Shown here: piece by piece, positions 26,315 to 35,025 of the stretch
Layout of the letters: each line of letters opens with the position of its first letter
Numbering within the stretch: the stretch's first letter is position 1
DNA from: Micromonospora cathayae
GTDB lineage: Bacteria > Actinomycetota > Actinomycetes > Mycobacteriales > Micromonosporaceae
Direction: 5' to 3'
DNA length: 64,000 nt
Assembly: GCF_028993575.1 (NCBI RefSeq)
Contig: NZ_CP118615.1
Location: 992,001 to 1,056,000 of the forward strand
Position numbers and translations under genes: made by a program
The notes under the pieces: generated by a model
Seen by the model: only the letters and a program-made list of their open reading frames with translations
What the model was told of the DNA's origin: nothing
Databases searched by the model: none

Positions 26315-26340
26315 GACCTTCACACCGATATGAATGTCAA
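26315..26340 (-). promoter_or_regulatory. MerR-type operator/promoter between reductase and regulator
   Basis: GACCTTCA (26315-26322) and TGAATGTC (26331-26338) form an inverted repeat GACNTTCA-N8-TGAANGTC. On the minus strand TTGACA (26340-26335) is a perfect -35 box, and a -10-like GATGCT follows after a 20-base spacer. The long spacer containing the palindrome is the classic MerR-family activated promoter. It probably controls the reductase gene and the regulator itself. Confidence 0.65.
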
Positions 26341-26352
26341 GGAGGAGCACAG

Positions 26353-26817
26353 GTGTTGATCGGGGAGCTGAGTCGCCGGACCGGAGTGGGTGCATACCTG
26401 CTGCGCTACTACGAGGCCCAGGGCCTGCTCCAGCCCGGCCGCAGCGCGAACGGCTACCGCGAGTACACCGACGAAGACATCCTGGCCGTGACTCAGATCA
26501 GAGGGTTGCTGGAAGCCGGACTCTCCACCGAGGACATCGCCTACCTGCAGCCCTGCGCCACCGGCACGGCCCCGGACCTGGAGCCCTGCCCGGAACTTCT
26601 GACCAGCCTGCGGGCCCGGCTGCACGAGCTGGACGAACGCATCGACACGCTCACCCGGTCCCGCCGGGCCCTGCACGACTACATCGACAACACGGAACGA
26701 CGTACGTCACCGCAACGCCGGCCGTGCGATGCCACCGCGCCGGAGCCGCCCGGTACGGCCGCCGTCGGCGGGCGTCGGGGTCGGATGCCAGGCGACAGCG
26801 CGCGGCAGGCCCCTTGA
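26353..26817 (+). CDS. MerR-family transcriptional regulator
   Basis: The 154-residue protein begins LIGELSRRTGVGAYLLRYYE, the MerR winged helix, with GYREYTDEDI as the wing. A dimerisation coiled coil (LRARLHELDERIDTLTRSRRAL) and a Pro/Arg-rich tail follow. Cysteines around LQPCATG and EPCPELL are typical of this subgroup. It starts at GTG with GGAGGA upstream, directly after the palindromic operator, and is divergent from the reductase it probably regulates. The inducer is unknown. Confidence 0.88.
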   Translation: MLIGELSRRTGVGAYLLRYYEAQGLLQPGRSANGYREYTDEDILAVTQIRGLLEAGLSTEDIAYLQPCATGTAPDLEPCPELLTSLRARLHELDERIDTLTRSRRALHDYIDNTERRTSPQRRPCDATAPEPPGTAAVGGRRGRMPGDSARQAP

Positions 26818-26895
26818 GATGCCGGACGCCATTCACTAGCTTCGATCACGGCACCACGATCAGGTAGCAGCTTCGAAATTCAGGAGTGTGACGCC

Positions 26896-27444
26896 ATCGC
26901 ACACATCGATCTAGGGGTGGACGAGACCGAGTTCCCCGGCATCCGGGGGCCGCTGCGGTTCCGGCCGGAGACCGCCCGACCGTTGCTCGAACTGGTCGAG
27001 GTGCTGCTGCGCGGCCCGCACCCGCTCACCCCCGGCGAACGGGAACTGATCGCCGCCTACGTCTCCGGCCGCAACGAGTGCACCTACTGCTGTGCGGCGC
27101 ACTCGGCGTACGCGGCGGCACAGCTCGACGAGGGCATGACCCTGGTCGACCAGGTCCGCGCCGACCTGGACAGCGCCCCGGTCCCGGCGAAGCTGCGCGC
27201 CCTGCTGCGCATCGCCGGAGCCGTCCAGGTCAGTGGCCGCGAGGTCACCCCCGAGCTGGTCAAGGCCGCCCGCGCCGAGGGCGCCACCGACCTGGAGATC
27301 CACGACACGGTACTGATCGCGGCGGCGTTCTGCATGTTCAACCGGTACGTCGACGGGCTGGGCACGCTGCCGGCGGCCGACCCCGGCTGGTACGCGCAGG
27401 CGTCCGAGCGGATCGTCACCGCCGGCTACCGCCAGGTGGTCTGA
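26896..27444 (+). CDS. carboxymuconolactone decarboxylase/AhpD-like protein, possible ATC start
   Basis: The protein has the AhpD-like motif ECTYCCAAHSAYAA, whose Cys-x2-Cys and following His are the redox-active residues of alkyl-hydroperoxidase D-like proteins. Reading from the GTG at 26917 gives 175 residues. Upstream in frame without a stop is A-H-I-D-L-G, preceded by ATC at 26896, with AGGAG nine bases before it. Relatives commonly begin MAHIDLG, so initiation at ATC is likely (182 residues). It could be an isoleucine-type start codon or a recent ATG to ATC change. The gene is convergent with the GH30 gene. Confidence 0.8.
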   Translation: MAHIDLGVDETEFPGIRGPLRFRPETARPLLELVEVLLRGPHPLTPGERELIAAYVSGRNECTYCCAAHSAYAAAQLDEGMTLVDQVRADLDSAPVPAKLRALLRIAGAVQVSGREVTPELVKAARAEGATDLEIHDTVLIAAAFCMFNRYVDGLGTLPAADPGWYAQASERIVTAGYRQVV

Positions 27445-27450
27445 CGGGTA

Positions 27451-27490
27451 CGGGTGGGTGGGTGCCGGCGATCGGTCACCCACCCACCCG
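27451..27490. terminator. bidirectional hairpin terminator
   Basis: A perfect 14-bp stem (CGGGTGGGTGGGTG at 27451-27464 pairing with 27477-27490) with a 12-base loop lies between the convergent AhpD-like and GH30 genes. Confidence 0.85.
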
Positions 27491-27511
27491 GCCACGGGCC
27501 GAGTCAGACCG

Positions 27512-29239
27512 TCAGAGGGTCAGCACGACGGTGGAGATGCTGCGGGCACCGACGTTGACGCTGACCTGTCCGCCGTTCACGCTGGTCGGCTGGCTCGCCG
27601 CGCTGGCGTTCTGCGAGGTCAGGTAGTACTCCGCCTTGGTGACGTTCTGCGGCACCTGGATGACGGCGTTGTTCACCGCGCTGGTCGACCGGTTCAGGAT
27701 GACCAGCGTGATCTTCCCGTCGCCCTGGTAGGCGGTCACCTCCAGCGGCGACGCCTTGGAGCTCTTGGTCAGGGCGACCCGCTGGTACCCGGGCCGGACG
27801 TACTTGGCGTACTGCGAGAACGCGTACCCGCGCTTCAGCGGTGCCCCGGCGGTGGTGCCGTAGGCCGCCTCGCCGTCACCGATGAACGAGTAGTAGCGCT
27901 TGCCGTACCACCAGATGTAGGCGCCCCAGTTCGACTCCATCGACTTGTGCACGGTACGCATGATGTCGTCGAGCGTCTCGTTCCAGACCGTCTGGTTGCT
28001 GGGGTTGCCCCAGATGTTGGAGCCGCTGCCGTCGGCCTCGTGCAGGTTCCACTCGGTCATCCACACCGGCTTGTTGTGCTGCTGGGCCAGGGTGTACGGC
28101 TTCAGCCGGCCGGACGCCTCGGTGCCGTACAGGTGGCCGCCGATGTAGCCGATGTTGTTCCGGGCGCTGGCGTCGTTCAGCGTCGGGTCGGTGTAGCTGT
28201 AGTTGAGGTTCACCGCCTCGGCGACCATGAGCTTGGTGTTCTGCACCTTCGCGCCCTGCTCCCGGACGAAGGTCTGTAGCTCCGTGCCGCTCCAGTCCAT
28301 CGAGTCGTAGTCCGGGTGCCAGTCCGGCTCGTTCTGCACCGAGGTGACGTCGACCGTCACCCCCTGGTTGCGCATGTACTGCACGTAGCTGTTCAGGTGG
28401 AGGGCATAGTCGTCGTAGTACTCGGGGCGCAGCTTGCCGCCGTTGATCCGGCTGTTGTTGGTCTTCCAGGCCGCCGGTGCCGTCCACGGCGAGGCGAGGA
28501 TCTTCACCCCGGACCCGTACGACTTGGCCGTCTTCAGCGAGTTCACGTGGGTCGACCACTCACTGGAGACCGGCGACAGGCCGGTCCGCACGATGGACAG
28601 ACCCAACTGGTTGGGGCCCATCCCGACCAGGGTCTGGGTGTCGGTCGTCGACCAGGAGCTACCCCAGATCGACTGGGCCGCCCCGAACCCGTCGATGGTC
28701 TGGTACCGGGTGGCGCTGTTCACCGTGATGTCCGCTGCCGCGTTCGGCGGCGGCGTGGTGGGCGGGGGCGTGGTGGGCGGGGGCGTGGTCGGCGGCGGGG
28801 TGGTGGGGCCGGTGGTCGGCGCGACCCCGCCGGTGCAGGTCACCCCGTTCAGCGCGAAGCTGGTCGGGGCGGGGTTGCTGCCGCTCCACGAGGCGTTGAA
28901 GCCGAACGAGGTGGAGCCGTTGGTCGGGATGGCCCCGTTGTAGCTGACGTTCCTGGCGGTGACCGCGGCACCGCTCTGGGTCACCGTCGCGTTCCAGGCT
29001 TCCGCGACCCGCTGGCCGGCGCTGTAGGACCAGGTCAGCGTCCAACTGGAGACCGGGTCACCGAGGTTGGTGATGGCGACGTTGGCACCGAAGCCGCCCT
29101 GCCACTCGGACGACACGGCGTAGGTCACCGAGCAGCCGGCAGCCGCCGCTCCGGCCGGCAACGCCCCGGCGACCGCGGCCGAGCCCAGCAGCATGGCACC
29201 GGCCGACACCACGGCGGTGTTCACTCTGAGTCTTTTCAT
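27512..29239 (-). CDS. secreted CBM2-GH30 glycoside hydrolase (xylanase-type)
   Basis: The 575-residue preprotein has a signal peptide and then a CBM2 carbohydrate-binding module (about 36-130, bounded by Cys residues, with exposed tryptophans in SEWQGGF, EAWNA and ASWSGS). A TTPPP repeat linker follows, then a GH30 catalytic domain. The catalytic acid/base lies in QNEPDWH and the nucleophile in WMTEWNLH. The end has the beta-sandwich typical of GH30. Close relatives are glucuronoxylanases and other endo-xylanases. The ATG at 29239 has AGGAGAAG upstream. It should be secreted and bind plant polysaccharide. Confidence 0.92.
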   Translation of the reverse strand: MKRLRVNTAVVSAGAMLLGSAAVAGALPAGAAAAGCSVTYAVSSEWQGGFGANVAITNLGDPVSSWTLTWSYSAGQRVAEAWNATVTQSGAAVTARNVSYNGAIPTNGSTSFGFNASWSGSNPAPTSFALNGVTCTGGVAPTTGPTTPPPTTPPPTTPPPTTPPPNAAADITVNSATRYQTIDGFGAAQSIWGSSWSTTDTQTLVGMGPNQLGLSIVRTGLSPVSSEWSTHVNSLKTAKSYGSGVKILASPWTAPAAWKTNNSRINGGKLRPEYYDDYALHLNSYVQYMRNQGVTVDVTSVQNEPDWHPDYDSMDWSGTELQTFVREQGAKVQNTKLMVAEAVNLNYSYTDPTLNDASARNNIGYIGGHLYGTEASGRLKPYTLAQQHNKPVWMTEWNLHEADGSGSNIWGNPSNQTVWNETLDDIMRTVHKSMESNWGAYIWWYGKRYYSFIGDGEAAYGTTAGAPLKRGYAFSQYAKYVRPGYQRVALTKSSKASPLEVTAYQGDGKITLVILNRSTSAVNNAVIQVPQNVTKAEYYLTSQNASAASQPTSVNGGQVSVNVGARSISTVVLTL

Positions 29240-29502
29240 GGCACTTCTCCTGAGGTGGGGGATGCGACCGCCGCCCCGGTGGGGGTGTCCCGTGTCCGGG
29301 CGCGCCGGTGGCCGCGTCAGGCGGACCTTGGAGCGCCCCAAGGGCCCGACGAACAGGGGTGGTGGTGGAGGAACGCCGGCACGTCGTGTCCCCCGACGGG
29401 GCCAGGAGAGGGATCCCGACACCGTCCGACGGCCGGATCCCGGCCGTCGGCGCGCTGGTGCGCCTGCCCGGCACTGGCGGGAGTCTGCCCCCGAGCCGGC
29501 GA

Positions 29503-29516
29503 TGTTAACGCTCACA
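29503..29516. promoter_or_regulatory. LacI-family operator candidate
   Basis: TGTTAACGCTCACA is an imperfect inverted repeat around a central CG, like operators of LacI-family sugar repressors. It lies upstream of the GH30 glycanase gene, where sugar-controlled repression would make sense. No LacI-type gene is in the window. Confidence 0.35.
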
Positions 29517-29780
29517 ACGATGCCGGGCCGAAAACCTGCCCGTCGGCGCGGTGGCACGGCGGGCGGGAACGACGACAGCAGCAGGTGAACGTGGTTCAGC
29601 GGAGCCGCACGGTGCCCTTCCGTGTCGGCCGGACCGGTGACACCGGCCCGCTCCGCCGCTCATCGCAGCACGCAGGCGAGTTCCGCACAGCGAGCGCACG
29701 AATCCCTCTCTGGTCGCCACGACCGTAGTCCCGCCCGCTCAGAACTGTCAACGCCTGTCGATGCGTTGCCGCTGACGCGA

Positions 29781-29818
29781 CCAGGGGGCGCGTCCGGTCG
29801 ACCGGACGCGCCCCCTGG
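29781..29818 (-). terminator. 38-bp perfect palindrome, terminator of AraC gene
   Basis: CCAGGGGGCGCGTCCGGT (29781-29798) pairs with 29801-29818 around a central CG, giving an 18-bp perfect stem. It lies about 15 bases after the AraC/GyrI stop codon on the minus strand. Confidence 0.85.
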
Positions 29819-29833
29819 TGTCGAACGCCTACC

Positions 29834-30703
29834 TCACTCCGGCTCGACCGGCATCCACAGCTCGCAGGTCGCGGTGCTGAAGTCGTCCGCTCGGTCCAGG
29901 ACCGCGACGATCGACGGGCCGGGCCGCAGCCGCCACGGGTTGGACGGGAACCACTCGGTGGCGGTCGCCGCCCAGGTGTCCTGGAGCAGCTGCGGGTACG
30001 GTCCACTCGTCCGGAAGACCGCCCACCTGCCGGCCGGCACCTCGATGGCGTCAAGGTCGTCGGGGGCCGGGGTGCCCCCGGCCAGGGCCACCCCGTGCAG
30101 GTAGGTCAGTTCGGTGCCCTCGGTGGCCTCCGGGTCGACGTCGTCGGTGACCTGGAGCAGGCCCTGCGGTTCGGTGTCCCCGAGGCCCTTGAGCCGCAGA
30201 TGCTCCTCCGGAGGCAGCGCGGCGATGTGCCGTTGGATGTGCGGGTTGACGCCCCGGTGGATCAGCGGGACGCGGGCGGCGTGCCCGACGAGCCGGAACG
30301 CGGGGCGGTCGACGATGCGGGTGTCCATGGGGATGCTCCCTTCGACGGTCAGGCGGAACCTGATCTGCGGTTGGCTACGGAGGGGGCCACCGTCCCGGCG
30401 TACGTCACCGGGGCTGACACCGTGCACGGCCCGGAACGCCCGCCCGAACGCCTCGGTCGAGCCGTACCCGTGCCGGACGGCGATGGTCAGCAGCCCGTCC
30501 TCGCCCCGCACCACGTCGGCGGCGGCGACGGTCATCCGACGTCGGCGTACGTACTCCGACAGCGACATGCCCGCCAGGGACGAGAACATCCGGCGCAGGT
30601 GGTACTCGGTGGTACCGAGCATCCTGGCCACCCGGGCCACGTCGACCTCGTCGGTGAGCTGCTCCTCGACGAATTCGACCAGCCGGTTGAGTGCCGAGAT
30701 CAC
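29834..30703 (-). CDS. AraC-family regulator with GyrI-like effector domain
   Basis: The 289-residue protein has two helix-turn-helix motifs at the N-terminus (VARVARMLGTTEYHLRRMF and IAVRHGYGSTEAFGRAFRAV, ending HGVSPGDVRR). A GyrI-like/SOUL-type ligand domain follows from FRLVGHAARVPL to the end (CELWMPVEPE). This arrangement is seen in Rob/TipAL/BmrR-like multidrug sensors. The GTG at 30703 has AGGAGG upstream. The gene is divergent from the unknown gene at 30887; what it regulates is not evident. Confidence 0.88.
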   Translation of the reverse strand: MISALNRLVEFVEEQLTDEVDVARVARMLGTTEYHLRRMFSSLAGMSLSEYVRRRRMTVAAADVVRGEDGLLTIAVRHGYGSTEAFGRAFRAVHGVSPGDVRRDGGPLRSQPQIRFRLTVEGSIPMDTRIVDRPAFRLVGHAARVPLIHRGVNPHIQRHIAALPPEEHLRLKGLGDTEPQGLLQVTDDVDPEATEGTELTYLHGVALAGGTPAPDDLDAIEVPAGRWAVFRTSGPYPQLLQDTWAATATEWFPSNPWRLRPGPSIVAVLDRADDFSTATCELWMPVEPE

Positions 30704-30886
30704 AGTGGCCTCCTTCCGGTGCCAACTCTGGTCGAGGGCACCCCCGCCCCGCCCGACCGCTGTGGCCCGATCCGGTCGGTTGGCCGGCGGACCCGTCCCG
30801 TACCGCGCGGCCCGATCCGGTCGGCCGGCCGACGCCAAAGTTCCGGCCGGGTCCGGAGTGGAGATCATCTGACACGATCGGGACCC

Positions 30887-31480
30887 ATGCATCCCTTTCA
30901 GCACTTTCTTCTCGACGGATTCAACCAGGTGGCCGCGGACACCTGGGCCGACGACGAGCGGACCCTGATCCAGCCGGTCTTCTTCAACCTGGTCCCCGAC
31001 CTGCCCACCGCGCTGACCGAGCTGACCGAGCTGCGCCGGGGGATGGCGAAGATGGCGGCGGCCCAGGGCGGCGCGCTGATCGAGGCGGAGGTGGTACCGG
31101 TCGGCGGCCAGCCGGCACTCCGCCAGGTCATCAAGGTCAAGCTGCCCGGCCAGCCCACCGGTCAGGCGTTCCTGGGCAGCTACATCGTGCCGAAGGCGGC
31201 GTGCAGCGCGGTGCTGCGGGTGCAGGCCGCCGAGAGCGGACCGACCGGCGTCCGGGAGGCGACGGTGATGGCCCGGGTCGGCCCGCCGAACTACTTCCGA
31301 CCCCACCCGTACGGGCCGGAGGGCGAGGGTGGCCTGCCGTCGCACGTCGCCGACGATCCGGCGTACGACCAGCAGTTCCCCCGACACCCGCTGACCCGGG
31401 TCCGCCGGGTGCTGGCCCAGCTCGCCCGGCAGGTCGAGCTGCACCCCGCCTTCACCGCGCTGCCGCCGTTCACCCGCTGA
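30887..31480 (+). CDS. hypothetical protein
   Basis: This 197-residue protein is unrecognised. It starts HPFQHFLLDGFNQVAADTWA, is rich in alpha/beta-type segments, and has no signal peptide or membrane helix. A stretch GSYIVPKAACSAVLRVQAAE lies in the centre and RVGPPNYFRPHPYGPEGEGG near the end. It is divergent from the AraC gene and 107 bases upstream of the glycosyltransferase on the same strand. Confidence 0.65.
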   Translation: MHPFQHFLLDGFNQVAADTWADDERTLIQPVFFNLVPDLPTALTELTELRRGMAKMAAAQGGALIEAEVVPVGGQPALRQVIKVKLPGQPTGQAFLGSYIVPKAACSAVLRVQAAESGPTGVREATVMARVGPPNYFRPHPYGPEGEGGLPSHVADDPAYDQQFPRHPLTRVRRVLAQLARQVELHPAFTALPPFTR

Positions 31481-31587
31481 GCCCCCACCGCCGTACCCGC
31501 TGTACCGCACGCACCGCCGTGCCGGCACCGGCCACCGCCGGCGTACCGTGAGGAACGTCGATCGATGGCGACCACGGTGGAGGCCGG

Positions 31588-32865
31588 ATGGCGAGGGTCC
31601 TGGTGTCGTCGTTGCCGTTCGCCGGGCACGTGGGGCCGACCTCGGCGGTCGCCGCCGAGCTGGTCCGACGCGGCCACCGGGTGGTCGCGTACACCGGCAC
31701 GAAGTACCACGGACGGTTCCTCGCCGTCGGGGCCGAATGGCTGCCCTGGCGGCGGGCCCGGGACTTCGACGACGCCCGGCTGGCCGCCACGTTCCCGGGC
31801 CTCGGCGGCGGCAAGGGGCTGCGGGGCGCCTGGCGGCACAGTGCCCGGGTGTTCCTCGGCACCGCCGCCGGTCAGGCCGCCGACCTGCTCGACGCGGCCC
31901 GGCGGCAACCGTTCGACCTGGTGGTCACCGACCAGCTCGCCTTCGGGGCGGCGCTGGCCGCCGAGGCGCTCGACGTGCCCTGGGCGTCGGTGGCGGTGAC
32001 GCCGCTGACCCTGCCCGGCCGGCACCTGCCACCCCCGGGGCTGTCCCCGGCGGCCGGCCCGGTCGGCCGGGTCCGGGACGCGGTGCTCCGGCCGCCCGCC
32101 GGGGCGGTCCAGCGCCGGCTGGCCACTCCCCGGGTGAACCGGGTACGCGCCGCCGCCGGCCTCGGCCCTCGGACGGTGGCCGCGCTGGAGGACTGCTACT
32201 CCCCGTACCTGGTCGTGGCGCAGGGCGTGCCGGCGTTGGAGTTCGACCGTCCCGACCTGCCGGCGCACGTGCGGTTCGTGGGGCGGCTCGCACCACCGGC
32301 CCGGTCGACGGTGCCGCTGCCCGACTGGTGGCCGGAGCTGGTGGCGGCGCGGGCGGACGGTCGGCCGGTGGTGCACGTCACCCAGGGCACGCTCGACAAC
32401 GATCCGGACGACCTGCTGCGGCCGGCCGTCGCCGGGCTGGCCGGTACCGCGCCGCTGGTGCTCTGCGCCACCGGGGGTCCGGCACCGTCGGTGCTCGGCC
32501 CGCTGCCGGACAACGTACGGGTGGCGGCCTTCCTGCCGTACGACCGGCTGCTGCCGCTGGTCGACGTGATGGTCACCAACGGCGGTTGGGGTGGCACGCT
32601 GGGCGGCCTGGCGGCCGGCGTACCCCTGGTGGTGGCCGGGAGGTCACTGGACAAACCGGACGTCGCCCGGCGGGTGGCCTGGTCCGGTGCCGGCCTCGAC
32701 CTGCGCACCGACCGGCCCGGTCCGACGCGGATCCGGCGGGCGGTGCAGCGGGTGCTCGCCGGGCCGGGGTTCCGGCGCCGGGCCGGTGAGCTGGCCGTGG
32801 CGCTGACCGGGGCCGGTGGCGCGGGCCGGGCCGCCGACCGGATCGAGGCCCTGCTGGACCGGTGA
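31588..32865 (+). CDS. UGT/MGT-type glycosyltransferase
   Basis: The 425-residue protein has the GT-B fold of family 1 glycosyltransferases. The acceptor side begins VLVSSLPFAGHVGPTSAVAA, with His in the position of the catalytic base. The donor side shows VVHVTQGTLDN and VTNGGWGGTLGGLAAGVPLV, the nucleotide-sugar site. The usual HxGxGT motif reads NGGWGGT here, as in macrolide and MGT-like enzymes. It could glycosylate a small molecule or lipid. GGAGG lies just before the ATG. Confidence 0.85.
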   Translation: MARVLVSSLPFAGHVGPTSAVAAELVRRGHRVVAYTGTKYHGRFLAVGAEWLPWRRARDFDDARLAATFPGLGGGKGLRGAWRHSARVFLGTAAGQAADLLDAARRQPFDLVVTDQLAFGAALAAEALDVPWASVAVTPLTLPGRHLPPPGLSPAAGPVGRVRDAVLRPPAGAVQRRLATPRVNRVRAAAGLGPRTVAALEDCYSPYLVVAQGVPALEFDRPDLPAHVRFVGRLAPPARSTVPLPDWWPELVAARADGRPVVHVTQGTLDNDPDDLLRPAVAGLAGTAPLVLCATGGPAPSVLGPLPDNVRVAAFLPYDRLLPLVDVMVTNGGWGGTLGGLAAGVPLVVAGRSLDKPDVARRVAWSGAGLDLRTDRPGPTRIRRAVQRVLAGPGFRRRAGELAVALTGAGGAGRAADRIEALLDR

Positions 32866-32870
32866 AACGG

Positions 32871-32906
32871 GAACGGACCCCGGAGCGGGTGCTCCGAGGT
32901 CCGTTC
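32871..32906. terminator. bidirectional hairpin terminator
   Basis: GAACGGACC and CGGAGC (32871-32886) pair with GCTCCG and GGTCCGTTC (32891-32906) around a four-base loop, with one bulged position. It lies between the convergent glycosyltransferase and nucleotidase genes. Confidence 0.8.
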
Positions 32907-32980
32907 CGCCGGCCCATCGGGCGGCCGGGTCAAATCCGTGCGCCGGCCGGGGGGCCGGGGTGGTGCGGGACGGGAAACCG

Positions 32981-34675
32981 TCAGGCGACCGAGATCCGGT
33001 CGAGGGCCGGCGCGGCGACCGGCGAGTTCCCCTTGAGGTACCCGATCAGGCCGTCCAGGTCGATCATGCCGGTGACCCGGTTGGTGCCCTGCGTCAGCAC
33101 CGAGAAGCCGTCGCCACCGCCGGCCAGGAAGCTGTTCACCGTGATCCGGTAGGTGGCGGTGGCGGTGACCGCGGTCCCGCCGATGGTGAGGCTGCCCGGC
33201 ACGACCCGGCTGCCCGCGCACGGGTCGCCGGCCGGCGCGGTGGTCCCGGCCGGGTTCACCGTGTAGCGGACCGTGTCGGACGGGTAGAGCGTGCGGCCCA
33301 CCGTGAACTGCTGCTCCAGCAGGCAGTAGAGCTGCGCGCCGGTCACGTCCAGGGTGGTCAGGTTGTTGGCGAACGGCTGGACGGTGAACGCCTCCTCGTA
33401 GGTGACGTCACCGGCGTCGAGGTCGGCGCGGACGCCGCCCGGGTTCATGAACGCGGCGACCGCGTTCTGCTCGGTGTCGGTGGCGTCGAGCTGCGCGTCG
33501 GCGATCACGTTGCCCATGGTCGACTCGCCCAGCGTCGTCCCGTAGAGGGTCTCCTGGGCCCGGGTCAGCGGGCCGGCGGTGCTGCCGACGATGACGCCGG
33601 CGACCGGGCCGAGCACCTCCTTGTAGCGGGCGATCAGCGCGGTCTGCTTCGGGTCCTTGGTGACGTCCCGGGTGACCACGACGTTCTCGGCCTGCATGCT
33701 CAGCACGTCACCGGTCCGACGGTCGATCTTCAGGTCGATGTCGGTGACCAGGCGGCCGAACGAGCTGGCGCTGGTGACCAGCTTGCCGGCCACCTCGCAG
33801 TTGTACGCCTGGTGGGTGTGCCCGCTGACGATCACGTCGATGGACGGGTCCATCCGCTCGGCGATGTCCACCACCGGGCCGGTGAAGTCGACGCAGTCGT
33901 TGATGCCGCCGGCACCGGCCTGGTTGCCGCCCTCGTGCAGCAGCACCACGATGGTCTCGACGCCCTTGCGGCGCAGCTCACGGGCGTACCGGTTGGCGGT
34001 GACGGCCTCGTCGGTGAACTCCAGGCCGGCGACGCCCTCCTGGCTGACGATGTCCGGGGTGCCCTCCAGGGTCATCCCGATGAAGCCGATCTTGACGCCG
34101 TCGACCTTGTGGATGGCGTACGGCGGCAGCAACGGCCGGCCGTTCGAGGTCTTGAAGGCGTTGGCCGACAGGTACTGGAAGCCGGCGCCCTTGAACGGGG
34201 TGCCGTCGGCGCAGCCGTCGACCGGGTGGCAGCCGCCGTTCTGCATCCGGAGCAGCTCGGCGGGGCCCTCGTCGAACTCGTGGTTGCCGACGGCGGCGTA
34301 GTCCAGCCCGGCCAGCGACAGCGACTCGATCGTCGGCTCGTCGTGGAACGCGGCGGAGAGCAGCGGCGACGCGCCGATCAGGTCACCGGCGGCGACGGTG
34401 ATGGTGTTCTTCTTCTTCGACTCCTCGCGCAACTGCTTGAGGTAGGTGGCCAGGTACTCGGCTCCACCGGCGGTCTGCCCGGCGATGGTGCCGCTGGAGC
34501 CGGACGGCGGCTCGAGGTTGCCGTGGAAGTCGTTGAGGGCGAGCAGCTTTACGTCGACCGGCTTCGGCCCGGGCCGGTGGGCCTGGGAGGGGGTCGCGGC
34601 GACCGCGCTCAACGCGGCCGCGGTGAGGATGGCCAGACCGAGGGCGGTCCGGCGGCGCATCCCGGAGACGGACAT
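32981..34675 (-). CDS. secreted 5'-nucleotidase/metallophosphatase
   Basis: The 564-residue preprotein has a signal peptide (cleavage near SQA). An N-terminal calcineurin-like domain follows with LLALNDFHGNLEP, AAGDLIGASPLL, VGNHEFDEG and VSGHTHQAYNC. The C-terminal 5'-nucleotidase domain has the substrate-binding segments NPGGVRADLD and VQPFANNL. Such enzymes dephosphorylate extracellular nucleotides. The ATG at 34675 is supported by GAGGAG upstream. It has no operon partner. Confidence 0.9.
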   Translation of the reverse strand: MSVSGMRRRTALGLAILTAAALSAVAATPSQAHRPGPKPVDVKLLALNDFHGNLEPPSGSSGTIAGQTAGGAEYLATYLKQLREESKKKNTITVAAGDLIGASPLLSAAFHDEPTIESLSLAGLDYAAVGNHEFDEGPAELLRMQNGGCHPVDGCADGTPFKGAGFQYLSANAFKTSNGRPLLPPYAIHKVDGVKIGFIGMTLEGTPDIVSQEGVAGLEFTDEAVTANRYARELRRKGVETIVVLLHEGGNQAGAGGINDCVDFTGPVVDIAERMDPSIDVIVSGHTHQAYNCEVAGKLVTSASSFGRLVTDIDLKIDRRTGDVLSMQAENVVVTRDVTKDPKQTALIARYKEVLGPVAGVIVGSTAGPLTRAQETLYGTTLGESTMGNVIADAQLDATDTEQNAVAAFMNPGGVRADLDAGDVTYEEAFTVQPFANNLTTLDVTGAQLYCLLEQQFTVGRTLYPSDTVRYTVNPAGTTAPAGDPCAGSRVVPGSLTIGGTAVTATATYRITVNSFLAGGGDGFSVLTQGTNRVTGMIDLDGLIGYLKGNSPVAAPALDRISVA

Positions 34676-35025
34676 GGAACTCCTCGTGAGGGTCGGTGCG
34701 TGGGGTGTCCGGGCGATGAGTAGCCCGGCCCCTGAGCCGTACCGTTGCAGGGATCGATCGCAGGTCACGGCGTTGACGGCGCGGCCTGTCGCCCGACAGC
34801 CTCTCATCCCGGCCGCGATCGGTCGACTGGACGAGTACACCCGAGCTGGGCATACGACCGGCCACCTCCACCGGTCGGCTGGACGATTCCGACGTTACGG
34901 GCGGGTGACGTCCGGGAGTCCCTCCAGCCGGGCCGGCGCACCACGAGGGCCGCCGCGCCGGCCGCCTGTCCGAGCCGCCGCGCCGGCCTCCCGTCAGAGC
35001 CGGCGCGGCGGTGGCTTCCGGTCGG
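34676..35025. other. intergenic region with terminator
   Basis: This 350-bp region contains the promoter of the 5'-nucleotidase and the terminator of the 66-codon gene. I see no gene in it. Confidence 0.4.
34975..35011 (-). terminator. hairpin terminator after 66-codon gene
   Basis: A perfect 13-bp stem (CCGCCGCGCCGGC at 34975-34987 pairing with 34999-35011) with an 11-base loop lies 15 bases after the stop of the 66-codon gene. Confidence 0.75.

Larger units (their letters stand above)
29240..29833. other. long intergenic region upstream of GH30
   Basis: This 594-bp region contains no convincing gene. It holds the LacI-type operator candidate at 29503-29516 and the terminator palindrome at 29781-29818. 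The GH30 5' leader could be up to about 260 nt if transcription starts near the operator. Confidence 0.4.

Noticed and set aside
31588..34675. Natural-product gene cluster around the glycosyltransferase
   Set aside because: No polyketide, peptide or tailoring enzymes are nearby; the neighbours are a hypothetical protein and a secreted nucleotidase.
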